From Polaromonas sp. (GTDB lineage: Bacteria; Pseudomonadota; Gammaproteobacteria; Burkholderiales; Burkholderiaceae_C), in the NCBI GenBank assembly GCA_023259235.1, contig JAHFQQ010000046.1:1-13103 (forward strand): 13,103 bases of DNA. The letters are read 5' to 3'. Positions 7,276 to 13,103 of the stretch are shown in pieces; positions within the stretch are counted from its first letter, which is position 1, and every line of letters begins with the position of its first letter. The notes under the pieces are model-generated. The model saw nothing but the letters and a program-made list of their open reading frames with translations. It did no database searches and was not told where the DNA came from. Position numbers and translations under genes: made by a program.

Positions 7276-7545
7276 TCAGTCCACATGCGGCCGTAGTGCC
7301 TGGGGAATGCTTTGCCGATTCAGGCCGCCACCCTCGATCCAGCGGCGGGTGGATTGCTCGGCCCGTTCAATCAATTCGCGGGCGCGCGAAAAATCGTAGG
7401 CTGATGCCGCCAGCGGGCACAGCGGCGGCACCGTCAGCACTTCAAACCGCCCGGCCAGCAACTCCAGGTCCTGCACCAGCTGGTGCGCAATCAGCATGTT
7501 CAGCGCATGCAGCGCGCTGGCAATGGCCCGCTGCCAGTCAAGCAT
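7276..7545 (-). pseudogene. Probable 3' remnant of a patatin-like phospholipase gene
   Basis: The 89-residue frame contains ALHALNMLIAHQLVQDLEL (11-29) and VPPLCPLAASAYDFSRAREL (39-58), followed by ASTRRW/GGGL-like sequence. I recognise this as the C-terminal end of patatin-like phospholipases of Burkholderiales, where a PPLCPL...YDFS segment closes a protein of roughly 300-400 residues. The catalytic parts of the family (GxGxxG, GxSxG serine motif and DGG/DGA) are absent. Reading the frame upstream gives about 13 unrelated codons and then a stop at 7585-7587, inside an AT-rich interspersed repeat that follows pyrF. I infer a deletion or insertion that left only the 3' end. ATG 7543-7545 could still be used, so a short expressed protein cannot be excluded. 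Confidence 0.6.
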
Positions 7546-7581
7546 GAAAACCGGCTTTGGCCCTTTAAATACAAGTTTTAT

Positions 7582-7611
7582 TTGCTATTATATAGATAGC
7601 TAATCAGCGCT
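7582..7611. repeat. Short AT-rich interspersed element at the pyrF 3' end
   Basis: Plus strand TTGCTATTATATAGATAGCT (7582-7601) then AATCAGCGCT. The core is an imperfect inverted repeat, GCTAT/ATAGC, in an otherwise GC-rich region. It overlaps the pyrF stop codon (TGA, 7604-7606). Similar cores are at 10076-10101 and 11532-11550. It resembles a short repeat I associate with Comamonadaceae genomes; I could not check this. Confidence 0.55.
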
Positions 7612-8428
7612 GCGCCGCCTTCAGCGCATCGCGTGTCTTGTGGGCTACGCGGCGCGCGGCCTCGGCAAAATCGTCGCCCGACGAGGCGTACAGGACGGCG
7701 CGCGACGAGTTCACGATGATGGGCGCATTTTCCCGCCAGCCGGCGCGCACCGTGGCCGCCGCATCGCCGCCCTGCGCGCCGATGCCGGGAATCAGCAGCG
7801 GCAGCGTTGGCGCAACGGCGCGCACGCGCTCGATTTCGGCCGGGTAAGTGGCGCCCACCACCAGCCCGAGCTGGCCGTTGAGATTCCACGGGCCTTGCGC
7901 CAGCCGGGCGATGTGCTCATACAGCAGCGGCTGGCCGTCAACCGAAGCGAGGCGCTGGTTTTGCAGATCGTCACCGCCGGGGTTGGAGGTGCGGCAGAGC
8001 AGGAATGCGCCCTTGCCGTGGTACTTGAGATAGGGCGTGATGGAGTCAAAACCCATGAAGGGCGAGAGCGTCACCGCGTCGGCGCCATAGCGCTCGAAGG
8101 CTTCGATCGCGTACTGCTCGGCCGTGCTGCCGATGTCGCCGCGCTTGGCGTCCAGGATGATGGGAACCTGCGGCGCCACGCGGCGCAGGTGCGCCACCAG
8201 GCGCTCGAGCTGGCCCTCGGCGCGGTGGGCGGCAAAGTAGGCGATCTGCGGCTTGAAGGCGATCACCAGGTCGGCCACGCTATCGGCGATGGTGGCGCAA
8301 AAATCGTAGATCCGGCTGGCCTCGTCCTTGAACCGGCCGGGAAATTTGGCGGGTTCCGGGTCCAGGCCGACGCACAGCAGGGAGTTGTTCCGGCGTCCCG
8401 CGGCGCCCAGCATTTCGAGGAAAGTCAT
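7604..8428 (-). CDS. pyrF: Orotidine 5'-phosphate decarboxylase
   Basis: Cytoplasmic enzyme that decarboxylates OMP to UMP, the last step of de novo pyrimidine synthesis. The product is 274 aa, fitting the longer type 2 PyrF group. Seen: LCVGLDPEPAKFP (18-30); AFKPQIAYF (57-65); the catalytic DAKRGDIGST (93-102) with the DxKxxD residues D93, K95 and D98; and the phosphate-binding end around LLIPGIGAQGGD and NSSRAVLYAS. An upstream in-frame start at 8491 is possible, but MTFLEMLG at ATG 8428 fits the family N-terminus. There is no Shine-Dalgarno sequence, and a good -10 box lies six bases before the ATG, so the transcript may be leaderless. It is divergent from the EamA transporter gene. Confidence 0.97.
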   Translation of the reverse strand: MTFLEMLGAAGRRNNSLLCVGLDPEPAKFPGRFKDEASRIYDFCATIADSVADLVIAFKPQIAYFAAHRAEGQLERLVAHLRRVAPQVPIILDAKRGDIGSTAEQYAIEAFERYGADAVTLSPFMGFDSITPYLKYHGKGAFLLCRTSNPGGDDLQNQRLASVDGQPLLYEHIARLAQGPWNLNGQLGLVVGATYPAEIERVRAVAPTLPLLIPGIGAQGGDAAATVRAGWRENAPIIVNSSRAVLYASSGDDFAEAARRVAHKTRDALKAAQR

Positions 8429-8434
8429 GGCCGT

Positions 8435-8465
8435 ATTGTAAGAAACGCCGGTTGTCCGGTGTCCA
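8435..8465 (-). promoter_or_regulatory. Candidate sigma-70 promoter of pyrF
   Basis: On the minus strand, TGGACA (8465-8460) and TACAAT (8440-8435) are separated by 19 nt, slightly long. Only six bases separate the -10 box from the pyrF ATG, so transcription would begin at or next to the start codon. Confidence 0.4.
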
Positions 8466-8535
8466 GCAGGGCTGTGTCCAAAGCGGGACAATGCATGCTC
8501 ATCGGCTTGATCACCTACGTGCCCGCGCGCGCCTC

Positions 8536-9435
8536 ATGCAACTCACTCGCCAACAACTCCTGCTCCTTGCCTTCCTGACCATGGTCTGGGGCTTGAACTG
8601 GCCCGTGATGAAACTGGGCGTAACCGCCTACCCGCCGCTGACCTTTCGCGCCTTGTGCATCTGGATCGGCCTGCCGGTGCTGGCCCTGCTCATGGTGGCA
8701 CGGCGGACGCCGTTTTTCGTGCCGCGTGACAGGTTTCGCGAGGTGTTCCTGCTCGCCATGACCAACATGCTGATCTGGAACGTGCTGATCATGCTGGCCG
8801 TGAAAAACCTCAGCAGCGGGCGCTCCGCCATTCTGGGCTACACCATGCCGATTTTCTCGGCGCTGCTGGGCGCCTGCGTTTTTGGCGCGCGTCTGAAGCC
8901 GCGTCAATGGCTTGGCGTGGCGGCGGCAGCGCTCGGTGTGGCACTGCTGCTGTGGTACGAGCTGACCCATTTGTCGGGCCGGCCGGTGGCGGTGCTGTGC
9001 GCGCTGGTGGCCGCTGCCACCTGGGCATTGGGAACGCACCAGTTGCGCAACGCCAGGGCAGGCATCGCCACCCTGACGCTTTCCTTCTGGATGATGCTGA
9101 TCACGGCGGTGCTGCTGCTGCCGCTTTGCGTGATGTTTGAATATCCGCAGTGGAAGGCGCCTTCGTCGCTGACCTGGGCCGCCATCGGCTACAACGCCGT
9201 GCTGGTGTTTGGCTTTGCCCAGACCGCCTGGCTGACGCTGGCGCGCACCCTGCCGCCGATTGCCTCCACGCTGAGCGTGATGATGATTCCCATTCTTGGC
9301 GTGTTTGCCGGCGCCCTCGGCCTGGGTGAGGTGCTGCACTGGCAGGACTGGGCAGCGGTAGTGCTGATGGTGCTGGCCATTGCTTCGGTGCTGGCACCCG
9401 GCAGCGACCGCAAATCCCGTAGGGTACCGGGCTGA
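8536..9435 (+). CDS. EamA/DMT family transporter
   Basis: Inner-membrane protein of the drug/metabolite transporter superfamily; substrate unknown (members export amino acids, metabolites or drugs). The product is 299 aa with about ten hydrophobic segments arranged as two EamA repeats. Seen: LAFLTMVWGLNWPVMKLG at the start of the first repeat, LSSGRSAILGYTMPIFSALL near its end, ALVAAATWALGTHQLRNA opening the second repeat, and LSVMMIPILGVFAGALGLGE near the C-terminus, all characteristic of the family. ATG 8536 is chosen because the first membrane segment follows within a few residues; ATG 8491 would add 15 residues (MHAHRLDHL...) and cannot be ruled out. Neither has a convincing ribosome binding site. 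Its stop forms one arm of a palindrome shared with the convergent gene. No neighbour suggests a substrate. Confidence 0.9.
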   Translation: MQLTRQQLLLLAFLTMVWGLNWPVMKLGVTAYPPLTFRALCIWIGLPVLALLMVARRTPFFVPRDRFREVFLLAMTNMLIWNVLIMLAVKNLSSGRSAILGYTMPIFSALLGACVFGARLKPRQWLGVAAAALGVALLLWYELTHLSGRPVAVLCALVAAATWALGTHQLRNARAGIATLTLSFWMMLITAVLLLPLCVMFEYPQWKAPSSLTWAAIGYNAVLVFGFAQTAWLTLARTLPPIASTLSVMMIPILGVFAGALGLGEVLHWQDWAAVVLMVLAIASVLAPGSDRKSRRVPG

Positions 9436-9447
9436 ATCTCAGCCCGG
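9427..9447. terminator. Perfect palindrome containing both convergent stop codons
   Basis: CCGGGCTGA (9427-9435) and TCAGCCCGG (9439-9447) are exact inverted copies with an ATC loop. The TGA of the EamA gene ends the left arm, and the TGA of the minus-strand glycosylase-like gene ends the right arm. It would form a 9-bp GC-rich hairpin in transcripts from either side. There is no following T-run, so a role as bidirectional terminator or mRNA 3'-end stabiliser is inferred. Confidence 0.55.
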
Positions 9448-10203
9448 GCGCGCCAGGCCGTCAGGCGCCAGGCTCATCGCCAGGCACAAATCTTCCCAGG
9501 CCCTGGCCTTGTCGCCCGGATTGCGCAGCAGGAAGGAAGCGTCATAGGTGACAATGGTGTTGGCCCCCTGCAGGCGGTGCACCTGTCCCCGAAGTTTTCC
9601 AAAGGGTTCGGCGGAGCCCAGCAACGCCAGCGCCGCCAGCCGCCCCATCACCAGCACCAGATCGGGCCGGGCATTGGCGAGCAGTCCGGACAAGGCCGCA
9701 AACAGGTCGGTTGCCGGGCCGGCTGCGGCCATGCGGGCCAGCGGCGCGAACAGCACCGCGCCCGCCTGGTGCAGGCGCGCCGCACGCAGCATGTTGCCAA
9801 GCAGCTTGCCGGCATCGCCATGAAATGGGTCGGCATTGAGCGCGGCAGCCGGTGTTTCAGCCAGTACCAGCCAGCGCGCCCCTGTCGCCTGCGCCGTGTC
9901 GGCATAAAGCGGCCGCGCCGCGCCGAGGCACCAGGTGGCGGATGATTTGCCGCTTGACGGATCGGCGGGCATCGCCGTGGCTATCCGTGGCGGCGGAACG
10001 ACCCGTTGCAACGGCGTCCCGATGCCTGAAGTTTTGTTATTGAAAGTGCTTTCAGACCTTGTGGAACGATTACCGGCAGCTACAACATCAATAGCAAGCG
10101 CAGGCTCTGCCGGGGGTGCTGTCGGGCGTGTGGCGGGCAGCCAGACGCGCACCCCCATCTCGCGCAGCATGGCGCGCTGGCGCTTGTCGAGGTGAATGCT
10201 CAT
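9439..10203 (-). CDS. Degenerate family-4-type uracil-DNA glycosylase-like protein; candidate DNA polymerase III psi subunit (HolD-like)
   Basis: The product is 254 aa. Seen: residues 108-245 follow the family-4 UDG pattern, including FHGDAGKLLGNMLRAARL (127-144), PDLVLVMGRLAALALLG (180-196), GKLRGQVHRLQG and YDASFLLRNPGDKARAWEDL (220-239). The catalytic features are lost: the usual HPxxLLR is DASFLLR with Asp221 in place of His, the GExPG loop reads AETPA (115-119), and no Fe-S cysteine cluster is visible. The N-terminus, KRQRAMLREMGVRVW (7-21), resembles the start of E. coli HolD (RRDWQLQQLGITQW as I recall it), which binds the clamp loader; the end (LLRNPGDKARAW) also resembles the HolD C-terminus. 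E. coli holD is next to rimI, as this gene is, though in the opposite order. Function as psi is an inference; a plain UDG-like protein is the alternative. An AT-rich interspersed element is embedded in frame in the linker (residues about 35-43). Confidence 0.72.
   Translation of the reverse strand: MSIHLDKRQRAMLREMGVRVWLPATRPTAPPAEPALAIDVVAAGNRSTRSESTFNNKTSGIGTPLQRVVPPPRIATAMPADPSSGKSSATWCLGAARPLYADTAQATGARWLVLAETPAAALNADPFHGDAGKLLGNMLRAARLHQAGAVLFAPLARMAAAGPATDLFAALSGLLANARPDLVLVMGRLAALALLGSAEPFGKLRGQVHRLQGANTIVTYDASFLLRNPGDKARAWEDLCLAMSLAPDGLARPG
10076..10101. repeat. Short interspersed element embedded in frame in the glycosylase-like gene
   Basis: On the minus strand it reads GCGCTTGCTATTGATGTTGT followed by AGCTGC, matching the core of the elements at 7582-7611 and 11532-11550 (TTGCTAT ... 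TAGCTGC). It encodes ALAIDVVAA in the variable linker between the N-terminal helix and the UDG-like core. The surrounding 10030-10100 is AT-richer than its flanks. The match is imperfect, so chance is possible. Confidence 0.4.
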
Positions 10204-10225
10204 GGCTGGGCGTTCATCCGGTCAT

Positions 10226-10705
10226 TCACAGCGCCAGGCTCATGACGATGGCGTCCTCGCGCCCGTCGGCGTTGGCGGGGTAGTACTGGCGGCGCGTGCC
10301 CACATGGCGGAAACCATAACGCTCGTAGATTGCCCGGGCGCGCTCGTTGCTCAGCCGCACCTCCAGCCACAGCCACTGCGCGCCCTGCCCGCGCGCCCAG
10401 AGGGCCAGCGCATCGAGCATGATGCGGGCCCAGCCCTGCCGCTGGTGGGCCGGTGCCACGGTGATGTTGAGTAAATGCACCTCGTCAACGCCCTTCATGG
10501 CGACAAAGTAGCCCAGCAGCCCGGCCCCGGGCGGTTCGCCCGCAGTGAGCAGTTGCGCCTGGTAACCGGCGCTGAGAGAGTCCATGAAGTTGTCCTGAGT
10601 CCAGGGGTGCGCGTAGGCGCTGTGCTCGATCCGCACTACTGCCTCCAGCCAGTCCGGGGTCATGGGTTCGAACTGGGCTTCGAGGGGTTTGGCAATGGCG
10701 TTCAT
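10226..10705 (-). CDS. rimI: Ribosomal protein S18 alanine N-acetyltransferase RimI
   Basis: GNAT-family acetyltransferase that acetylates the N-terminal alanine of ribosomal protein S18. The product is 159 aa. Seen: IEHSAYAHPWTQDNF (27-41), the RimI substrate loop; LLNITVAPAHQRQGWARIML (78-97), strand beta-4 and the acetyl-CoA-binding QRQGWA loop; and WLEVRLSNERARAIYERYGF (113-132) with Glu115 and Tyr127 at the likely catalytic positions. The ATG at 10705 overlaps the tsaB stop by one base (TGATG), a classic translational coupling; a GTG one codon earlier is possible. The glycosylase-like gene follows after 22 nt. Co-location with tsaB is common in proteobacteria. Confidence 0.94.
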   Translation of the reverse strand: MNAIAKPLEAQFEPMTPDWLEAVVRIEHSAYAHPWTQDNFMDSLSAGYQAQLLTAGEPPGAGLLGYFVAMKGVDEVHLLNITVAPAHQRQGWARIMLDALALWARGQGAQWLWLEVRLSNERARAIYERYGFRHVGTRRQYYPANADGREDAIVMSLAL

Positions 10706-11496
10706 CACGGGTTGACCGCATGGCGCGGACGGGCGGGGTCTGCAGCAATGCCGACCGCGGCCTTGATCCGGGCGCGTTCTACGGTGGTGAGGGCGACGTT
10801 ATCGCGAACATACAGCGGCAGGGCCCGCGCTGCGTCGACGCATTGGCCCGCGGCGGCCAGCGCCGGAGCCAGACGCAGCAGCGCGCTCGCGGTTGGCAGC
10901 GCTTTGATGCGGGCCAGCGATGCCAGCGCTGCGGGCAGGCGGTCGGCATATACGTCGAACACATTGCCCGCGAGCAGGCGCAGGCCCGGCTCCGGTACCA
11001 GTGCTTCAGGCCGAATCAGCTCGCAGCCATTGAGGGAAGCCCATGTACCGCTACTGAACTCATAGTGTTGCAGATACATTTCATTCATGCGCGCATCGAG
11101 CAGCGCCGTTACCGTGAAGCGCTCACCAATGGCGAACTGCCGGTTTGTGGCGGCCGATTGAAAGCGCGCCTCTTCGGCCACGGCCATCAGCGTGTCGATT
11201 GGCAGCACCGGCAGGCCCGCGCCATGGTTGGCGCCAAAGGCCAGGCCTTGCGCCACCGCGCAGGCCGTGCGCAAGCCGGTGAACGAGCCCGGGCCGCGGC
11301 CGAAGGCAATCGCGTCAAGCTCGCCCAGGCGCAAACCGGCTTCGGCCAGCAACGCCAGCAGCGCCGGAATCAGTGTGATGGAAGCCTGCGCGCCACCCGG
11401 GCCGTCGTGTTGCCAGACGCGCGCGCCGTCGGTCACCGCAATCGACAGGTGGTCGGTGCTGGTGTCAAAGGCCAGGAATTTTCGTGGTTCAGGCAT
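10705..11496 (-). CDS. tsaB: tRNA t6A modification protein TsaB
   Basis: Partner of TsaD in the complex that places threonylcarbamoyl on A37 of tRNAs reading ANN codons; an ASKHA-fold protein without its own catalysis. The product is 263 aa, slightly longer than the usual roughly 230. Seen: FLAFDTSTDHLSIAV (7-21), the first phosphate-type loop; IAFGRGPGSFTGLRTACAVA (63-82), the TsaB hallmark; and ALLDARMNEMYL near the middle. ATG 11496 has GGAG nine bases upstream. It is first in a tsaB-rimI-glycosylase-like cluster and is divergent from dacB. Confidence 0.95.
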   Translation of the reverse strand: MPEPRKFLAFDTSTDHLSIAVTDGARVWQHDGPGGAQASITLIPALLALLAEAGLRLGELDAIAFGRGPGSFTGLRTACAVAQGLAFGANHGAGLPVLPIDTLMAVAEEARFQSAATNRQFAIGERFTVTALLDARMNEMYLQHYEFSSGTWASLNGCELIRPEALVPEPGLRLLAGNVFDVYADRLPAALASLARIKALPTASALLRLAPALAAAGQCVDAARALPLYVRDNVALTTVERARIKAAVGIAADPARPRHAVNP

Positions 11497-11531
11497 AAAA
11501 CAAGGCTCCAGCCCTTATGGCATGGTTGCAG

Positions 11532-11550
11532 GCAGCTATTAAAAACATAG
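11532..11550. repeat. Short AT-rich interspersed element upstream of tsaB
   Basis: GCAGCTATTAAAAACATAG on the plus strand. Read on the minus strand as CTATGTTTTTAATAGCTGC it shares its core with the elements at 7582-7611 and 10076-10101. It lies in the tsaB-dacB divergent region. Confidence 0.45.
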
Positions 11551-11570
11551 TATCCGGATTGCTTCCCGAC

Positions 11571-11580
11571 TGACCGGTCA
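11571..11580. promoter_or_regulatory. Perfect 10-bp palindrome TGACCGGTCA between tsaB and dacB
   Basis: TGACCGGTCA is self-complementary and lies in the divergent 11497-11645 intergenic region. ATCCGG occurs on both sides (11552-11557, 11590-11595, 11601-11606). The pattern is compatible with a regulator operator, but no regulator gene is in the window and a 10-mer palindrome can occur by chance. A GATAAT at 11634-11639, six bases before the dacB ATG, could be a -10 box but lacks a -35 partner. Confidence 0.3.
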
Positions 11581-11645
11581 CGACCGTGCATCCGGCGATT
11601 ATCCGGCCTGTGCGCGCGCTGGACCTGGGCGCGGATAATTGCCGC

Positions 11646-13103
11646 ATGTTTTTGAACCCAGCCTGCGGCAAACTCAAGGCGTGGCTGGCCGCGGGCCTGC
11701 TGGCCGGGTTGTGCGGCGTGAGTGCCCTGGCCCAGACGCCCGGCCAGCCGCTGCCTCCCGAAGTGGCCGCCTTGCTGGCGCGCGCCAAGGTGCCGCAAGG
11801 CGCGCTGGCGGCGTTGGTGGTGGAAGCAGCACCGGCGCTGGGTGGCAAATCGGTCCCCTTGCTGAGTTGGCACGCCAGCACGCCCATGAACCCGGCTTCG
11901 GTGATGAAGCTGGTAACCACTTATGCCGGACTGGAATTGCTCGGGCCATCGTTTACCTGGAAAACACCGGTGTATGTGGACGGGACCATCGCGGGCGGCG
12001 TGCTCCAGGGCAACCTCATCATCGAAGGCCGGGGCGATCCCAAGCTGGTGCTGGAGCGGCTGTGGCTGCTGCTGCGCCGGGTCCAGGCGCTGGGCATCAA
12101 GCGCATCACCGGCGACATTTTGCTCGACCACAGCGCTTTTGCGGCCAGCACGCAGGACGCGGCCGATTTTGACGGTGAACCGCAGCGGCCCTACAACGCC
12201 GCGCCCGATGCGCTGCTGGTCAATTTCAAGTCGGTCGTGATGACGTTTACGCCCAGCCCGGCCAGTGGCAGTGCCAGCGTGAGCTTTGAGCCGCCGCTGG
12301 CCGGCGTGCGGATGCAGGCCAGCGTGCCGCTTGCGGCGGGCCAGCCTGGCGGCTCGGGTGGGCCCGCCGCGCCGGCTGCCTGCGGCGACTACCGGGCGCA
12401 GCTCAAGGCCGATTTTTCTGATCCCCTGCGCATCATCTTTCACGGCAGCTACCCGGTCGCCTGCGGCGAGAAGGTCTGGGCCGTGGCCTACGCCGACCCC
12501 ACCAGCCATGCCGAACGGGCTGTCGCGGGGATGTGGCAGGAGATCGGCGGCACGCTGGGCGGGCGCGTGCGCGAGGGCCGTGCCGCGCCCGGTCAGCAAC
12601 CGGCATTCGAGCTGGCATCGCCGCCGCTCGCCGAGGTGATTCGCGACATCAACAAATACAGCAACAACGTGATGGCGCAGCAGCTTTTTCTCACCCTCAG
12701 CCTGCAGCGCCCGGGCGTGGCCAGCAACGAAGCGTCACGCCAGGTGGTGGGCGCATGGTGGCGTGAACGCATTGGCGAGCAGGAGCCGCTGGTGCTGGAC
12801 AACGGTTCCGGCCTGTCGCGTCAGTCCCGCATCACCGCCCAAGGGCTGGCGCGCCTGCTGCAAACGGCTTATGTCTCGGGCACCATGCCGGAGTTGATGG
12901 CTTCGTTGCCGATTGTCGGCGTGGACGGCACGCTCAGGCGCGCCAAGTCGCAGGTAGCCCATGGTTGGGCCCATCTGAAAACCGGCAGCCTGCGTGATGC
13001 CAGCGCACTGGCGGGCTATGTGGATACGCCCGGCGGCAGGCGTCTGGTGGTGGTGGCCATGGTCAATCACCCGAATGCGCCCGCGGCGCGGCCGGCGCTT
13101 GAA
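11646..13103 (+). CDS. dacB: D-alanyl-D-alanine carboxypeptidase/endopeptidase DacB (PBP4), 3' end outside window
   Basis: Periplasmic penicillin-binding protein of the PBP4 (S13) family that cleaves peptide cross-links and terminal D-Ala of peptidoglycan. Seen: 486 codons to the window edge; a signal peptide (about 11-29, cleavage near ALA/QT); the catalytic NPASVMKLVTT (82-92) with Ser85 and Lys88 of SxxK; SNN (339-341) as the SxN motif in INKYSNNVMAQ; and KTG (445-447) in HLKTGSLRDASALAGYV. The region 100-330 between SxxK and SxN is the long insertion typical of PBP4, with a Cys pair at 246 and 273 that could form a disulfide. All three catalytic motifs are present, so the enzyme should be active; probably only a few residues are missing. 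ATG 11646 is right for the signal peptide, without an obvious Shine-Dalgarno sequence. Confidence 0.96.
   Translation, partial: MFLNPACGKLKAWLAAGLLAGLCGVSALAQTPGQPLPPEVAALLARAKVPQGALAALVVEAAPALGGKSVPLLSWHASTPMNPASVMKLVTTYAGLELLGPSFTWKTPVYVDGTIAGGVLQGNLIIEGRGDPKLVLERLWLLLRRVQALGIKRITGDILLDHSAFAASTQDAADFDGEPQRPYNAAPDALLVNFKSVVMTFTPSPASGSASVSFEPPLAGVRMQASVPLAAGQPGGSGGPAAPAACGDYRAQLKADFSDPLRIIFHGSYPVACGEKVWAVAYADPTSHAERAVAGMWQEIGGTLGGRVREGRAAPGQQPAFELASPPLAEVIRDINKYSNNVMAQQLFLTLSLQRPGVASNEASRQVVGAWWRERIGEQEPLVLDNGSGLSRQSRITAQGLARLLQTAYVSGTMPELMASLPIVGVDGTLRRAKSQVAHGWAHLKTGSLRDASALAGYVDTPGGRRLVVVAMVNHPNAPAARPALE

Noticed and set aside
7640..8578. 312-codon plus-strand frame antisense to pyrF
   Set aside because: pyrF on the minus strand carries all catalytic motifs; the plus frame has no recognisable family.
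8515..9339. Minus-strand frame antisense to the EamA transporter
   Set aside because: Gln/His-rich composition from reverse reading of hydrophobic codons; the plus-strand protein is clearly a transporter.
9439..10203. Active uracil-DNA glycosylase
   Set aside because: The catalytic His, GExPG loop and Fe-S cysteines expected for family 4 are missing, so I called it UDG-like only.
11433..12599. 388-codon minus-strand frame opposite dacB
   Set aside because: dacB on the plus strand has the SxxK, SxN and KTG motifs in frame; the reverse frame is a shadow.

Overview
The window looks like chromosome of a GC-rich betaproteobacterium, most likely Burkholderiales and probably Comamonadaceae (Polaromonas/Rhodoferax-like). 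The basis is the protein sequences, the lptD-surA-rsmA order with a divergent amgK-type kinase, the tsaB-rimI pair, and two classes of non-coding repeat resembling ones I associate with that family. The genus is an inference and could not be checked.

Layout. 1-881 (minus): a sugar kinase of the AmgK/aminoglycoside-phosphotransferase family, entering from the left edge. Its frame runs through an array of 84-bp repeats at 1-197. 999-4866 (plus): lptD and surA, overlapping by 8 nt, the outer-membrane LPS translocon barrel and its periplasmic chaperone. 4867-5200: no gene, but a second array of the same 84-bp repeat, reaching the start of rsmA (5201-5974, plus). 5998-7057 (minus): a three-gene envelope cluster of the yqjD/elaB-yqjE-yqjK type. 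7276-7545 (minus): what looks like the 3' remnant of a patatin-like phospholipase gene. 7604-8428 (minus): pyrF, divergent from an EamA-type transporter (8536-9435, plus). 9439-11496 (minus): tsaB, rimI and a degenerate uracil-DNA-glycosylase-like protein with a HolD (DNA polymerase III psi)-like N-terminus. 11646-right edge (plus): dacB (PBP4), incomplete at its 3' end.

Functionally this is mostly housekeeping: outer-membrane biogenesis (lptD, surA), peptidoglycan recycling and remodelling (amgK-like, dacB), 16S rRNA methylation (rsmA), pyrimidine synthesis (pyrF), tRNA t6A formation (tsaB) and S18 acetylation (rimI). I see no phage, transposase, CRISPR array, rRNA or tRNA.

The points that deserve a second look are the stop-free 28-codon repeat inserted in frame just after the catalytic loop of the kinase, the related mosaic array between surA and rsmA, the glycosylase-like protein that may be a clamp-loader psi subunit, and a perfect palindrome formed by the stop codons of two convergent genes. 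None is a proven new system.
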